DNA from: JBDKTK01 sp964556675
Lineage (GTDB): Bacteria; Desulfobacterota; Syntrophia; Syntrophales; UBA4778
Length of the DNA stretch: 8,698 nt
Reading direction: 5' to 3'
Assembly: GCA_964556675.1 (NCBI GenBank)
Contig: CAZKYN010000145.1
Location: 1 to 8,698 of the forward strand
The notes below the pieces were generated by a model, which saw only the letters and a program-made list of their open reading frames with translations, did no database searches and was not told the origin of the DNA. Of the stretch, positions 6,757-8,698 are shown piece by piece (position 1 is the first letter of the stretch; every line of letters starts with the position of its first letter). Made by a program: the position numbers and the translations under genes.

Positions 6757-6777
6757 AGGCATTTATGCCTTCTTTTT
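6757..6777 (+). terminator. Weak intrinsic-terminator-like hairpin reading on plus strand
   Basis: AGGCATTTATGCCT (6757-6770) folds into a 5-6 bp stem with a tiny loop and is followed directly by TCTTTTT (6771-6777). The T-run follows only on the plus strand, where no gene is evident, so it would not end the ABC transporter transcript. The stem is short and half A/T. It may be chance, or may block antisense transcription entering from the tpsB promoter region. Confidence 0.2.
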
Positions 6778-7048
6778 ATGATCCAAACAAAACATTATAT
6801 CGCCTGCTAATGTATATATATGTAGGCTGGTGTTACCGCCTGCTTACATGAGTCCTTATTCACTGACTTAATCAAGTTCGCATGGGAAGGAGTTGTTCAG
6901 AAATGAAACCGCTGGAGAGGATTGCGGCCTACCCGGCGGATTCGGAGTAAGCCGCTCTTTTTCTCTCCGGGCATTTTGTCAAGGCGTCTGTCCGGGTCAT
7001 TTTATGATCTGCGGCCCGTGCCCCGAGAGAACGGATACGACGTGAGAA

Positions 7049-8698
7049 TCATGCTATTTTTACCAGCTTATCGCGCGGCCCGTCGGCGATAATGCGGCCC
7101 CCGTCCAGCGCGATTATGCGGTCCACGGTATTGAGCATTATGGAGCTGTGGGTTGTCATTATCAATACCGATGAGCTGTCCAGCAGCTTCGGCAGCCGCG
7201 CGGCCAGAGCGCGCTCGCTATCCGGGTCCAGTCCCAGAGTGGGCTCATCCAGCAGCAGGATGCGGCTATGCTGGGCAAACGCCCGCGCCAGCGCGACTTT
7301 CTGGCGCTGGCCGCCTGATAGATTGCTCCCGCGTTCGTCCAATTGCATGCCCAGCGACATGCGACCGCTTTGGAATTCGTTATCCAGTCCGGCGGCCCAG
7401 AACGCCTCGGAAAAGCGTTTGTCGTCCTTACACCCGGAAACTCGCAGGTTGTCCTCCAGGGTCCCGGCAAAGACCGCCGGATCCTGCGACTTATAGGCCA
7501 TCCACTGCATGCGGTCAAACCTCGATATATTGCCCAGTTCCAGGCCGTCGATAAGGATCTGTCCCGAATCCGGCCGGCACAGCCCGGCCAGGCATCGCAG
7601 CAATGTGGTTTTTCCGGCCCCGGGCCGTCCCAGCAAGGCGATGCGCTCCCCCGGAACAATTTTGACGGAGACATTTTCAAGCGCCGCCGGCCGCCCCTCG
7701 TAATGTTTGCCGATTTCTATAACGGAGAGATTTCCTGAAATTGCGGGCCGGGGAACGCTCTCCTTTTCCGGGACAGGCTCCAGGCTGCTTTCCATTTGAG
7801 CCGCGGAGCGCTGAAAATCCTGCCATTTGCTCAATACGGAAAAAAGCGATGCGACCAGACCCATGGAGCGGTTCGCCAGAAGGTTGCACGCTATAAGTTT
7901 TCCGATGCTCAGCACATTGGCCTGAATCAAATATACGCCGGCCACCAGGACGGAAACCGAGGTAAACGTCACCATGAAAGACGACAGCATGCTCAAATTG
8001 TTCGTAACCAGGCGCCGCTTCGCATCGGATCTGGCGGAGTGGTCCGTAAGGTCGCGCCAGCGCCGCAGGAACGAGTCCGAGCCCGGGGTCGTGCGGGTAA
8101 TATCAAGGCAGGAAAGGGCTTCCCCCATAAAGGCCAGTTTGCGTGTATTGTTGCGCTCCGATTCCATGCTGAGATTCTTTATGCGGACCTGCAGGAGGAA
8201 ACCGGCGCCTGTATAGAAAAACACAAGGACCAGTACGACCGCCATCAGCTGCCAGGACAGCACGGCTATTACCGTCATATAAAGCAGCAGAAAAGGGATG
8301 TCCGCCAGCGACAGGAGATAACTGGAGGAAAGGAAATCGCGCGACAGGGTCAGATCGCGGTAGTTGGACAGAAATCGCGAGAAGCCGCCCGGAGGCAAAT
8401 CGACCTGAGACACCATTTTCTTCCACAAGGTCTCATCGCTGCGCAGGCTCAAGTTGACGCCTATGCGCTCGGTCGACCAGCTCCGGATGAAACGCATGCC
8501 CGTGTCGGCGATCAGATAAATCATCATGCCAAGGGTCAGGGACCACATTGTTTCATACAGGCCGTTATTGGCTATCTTGTCGTAAACCAGCATGGCAAAC
8601 AGCGGCAGCAAAAGCTGACCGGCGCTGATGTACAGGCTCGAAATCCCCACCTCGGCCCAGGCCGCCCGCAATTCCGGCCACAAGGCGACTAGTGAAGT
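7049..8698 (-). CDS. Type I secretion ABC transporter, permease/ATPase (LapB/LssB-like), N-terminus outside window
   Basis: This is an inner-membrane exporter subunit with a fused membrane domain and ATPase, expected to work with a membrane-fusion protein and a TolC-like channel to move a large protein out of the cell. The frame stays open to base 8698 (549 visible residues). A TTG at 8683-8681 is the only start-like codon near the edge, has no ribosome site in view and is probably internal, so the gene is partial. Numbering from the edge, hydrophobic segments lie near 17-37, 48-65, 125-143, 148-170, 238-260 and 270-288. The nucleotide-binding domain spans about 322-549 with Walker A GRPGAGKT (357-364), Q-loop Gln405, signature LSGGQRQ (460-466), Walker B ILLLDEP (480-486, catalytic Glu485) and H-loop His517, so it looks catalytically intact. 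The ending GGRIIADGPRDKL is typical of the LssB/LapB group. Family members often carry an N-terminal C39-peptidase-like domain, which would lie beyond the edge. The substrate is not in the window. It ends in TGA at 7051-7049, with no convincing intrinsic terminator after it. A lipid or drug exporter of the same fold is less likely. Confidence 0.88.
   Translation of the reverse strand, partial: TSLVALWPELRAAWAEVGISSLYISAGQLLLPLFAMLVYDKIANNGLYETMWSLTLGMMIYLIADTGMRFIRSWSTERIGVNLSLRSDETLWKKMVSQVDLPPGGFSRFLSNYRDLTLSRDFLSSSYLLSLADIPFLLLYMTVIAVLSWQLMAVVLVLVFFYTGAGFLLQVRIKNLSMESERNNTRKLAFMGEALSCLDITRTTPGSDSFLRRWRDLTDHSARSDAKRRLVTNNLSMLSSFMVTFTSVSVLVAGVYLIQANVLSIGKLIACNLLANRSMGLVASLFSVLSKWQDFQRSAAQMESSLEPVPEKESVPRPAISGNLSVIEIGKHYEGRPAALENVSVKIVPGERIALLGRPGAGKTTLLRCLAGLCRPDSGQILIDGLELGNISRFDRMQWMAYKSQDPAVFAGTLEDNLRVSGCKDDKRFSEAFWAAGLDNEFQSGRMSLGMQLDERGSNLSGGQRQKVALARAFAQHSRILLLDEPTLGLDPDSERALAARLPKLLDSSSVLIMTTHSSIMLNTVDRIIALDGGRIIADGPRDKLVKIA

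Larger units (their letters stand above)
6485..7048. other. Intergenic region between ABC transporter and tpsB
   Basis: This is 564 bases with no convincing protein gene. The part next to the ABC transporter (about 6880-7048) is GC-rich. The part next to tpsB (about 6530-6860) is clearly AT-rich, as expected of a promoter region. It contains a candidate promoter (6549-6578), a TTGAT dyad array (6563-6588), a perfect palindrome (6622-6638), a 10-base palindrome TTATGCATAA (6653-6662) and a short hairpin with a T-run reading on the plus strand (6757-6777). I looked for c-di-GMP (GEMM), cobalamin, TPP, SAM, glycine, fluoride and Moco riboswitch cores on both strands by eye and saw none. The length and composition argue that the TPS genes have their own promoter and do not simply share the ABC transporter transcript. 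Confidence 0.75.

Noticed and set aside
6485..7048. Riboswitch or structured leader RNA, especially c-di-GMP type, in front of the adhesin operon
   Set aside because: I read both strands for the conserved cores of GEMM and other common classes and found none; only short isolated palindromes are present.
8681..8683. TTG at 8683 as the true start of the ABC transporter
   Set aside because: The frame is open to the edge (five more codons), the family normally has more sequence before the first membrane helix, and no ribosome site is visible.
7796..8692. Plus-strand open frame of 298 codons opposite the ABC transporter
   Set aside because: The opposite strand has complete Walker A, signature, Walker B and H-loop motifs and membrane segments. 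This frame is Arg/Gln/His-rich with no domain.

Overview
The window carries four minus-strand genes of a Gram-negative (diderm) bacterium: the visible part of a type I secretion ABC transporter, then a two-partner secretion (TPS, type Vb) locus made of an outer-membrane TpsB transporter, a small Skp/OmpH-like periplasmic chaperone, and a large haemagglutinin-type TpsA exoprotein. Signal peptides, a POTRA/beta-barrel protein and an OmpH protein all require an outer membrane. The GC-rich coding sequence and the GLUG-type haemagglutinin would suit an environmental Desulfobacterota, Nitrospirota or similar lineage, but this is inference and no marker gene fixes the taxonomy.

Layout in the direction of transcription (right to left). 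8698-7049: ABC transporter permease/ATPase of the LapB/LssB kind, open to the right edge, so its N-terminus lies outside. 7048-6485: a 564-base intergenic stretch, visibly AT-rich in its part nearest tpsB. It holds a candidate promoter, a TTGAT-type dyad over the -35, a perfect 7-bp-arm palindrome and a few weak hairpins; I recognise no RNA gene or riboswitch. 6484-4694: TpsB. 4693-4591: a 103-base spacer with a strong 9-bp GC hairpin. 4590-4063: OmpH/Skp-like chaperone. 4062-4024: a 39-base spacer. 4023-106: TpsA, with signal peptide, TPS domain, beta-helix, GLUG-motif domain, then tandem units of about 72-73 residues.

How the genes work together: TpsA would cross the inner membrane by Sec. 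The Skp-like protein is well placed to hold TpsA, or nascent TpsB, unfolded in the periplasm. TpsB would then recognise the TPS domain through its POTRA domains and thread TpsA to the surface. The ABC transporter suggests a second surface-protein export route next door, since its family commonly exports large RTX adhesins.

The left edge deserves caution. The TpsA repeats continue in phase past the stop codon at 106-108 to the window edge, but in a corrupted form with several in-frame stops. Sequence from about base 180 upward is clean, including a 46-base perfect copy of another unit, while sequence below about base 170 is noisy. Either the exoprotein's 3' end has decayed or, more likely to my eye, this is the poor-quality end of a contig broken in a repeat. 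The annotated C-terminus of TpsA should therefore not be trusted.
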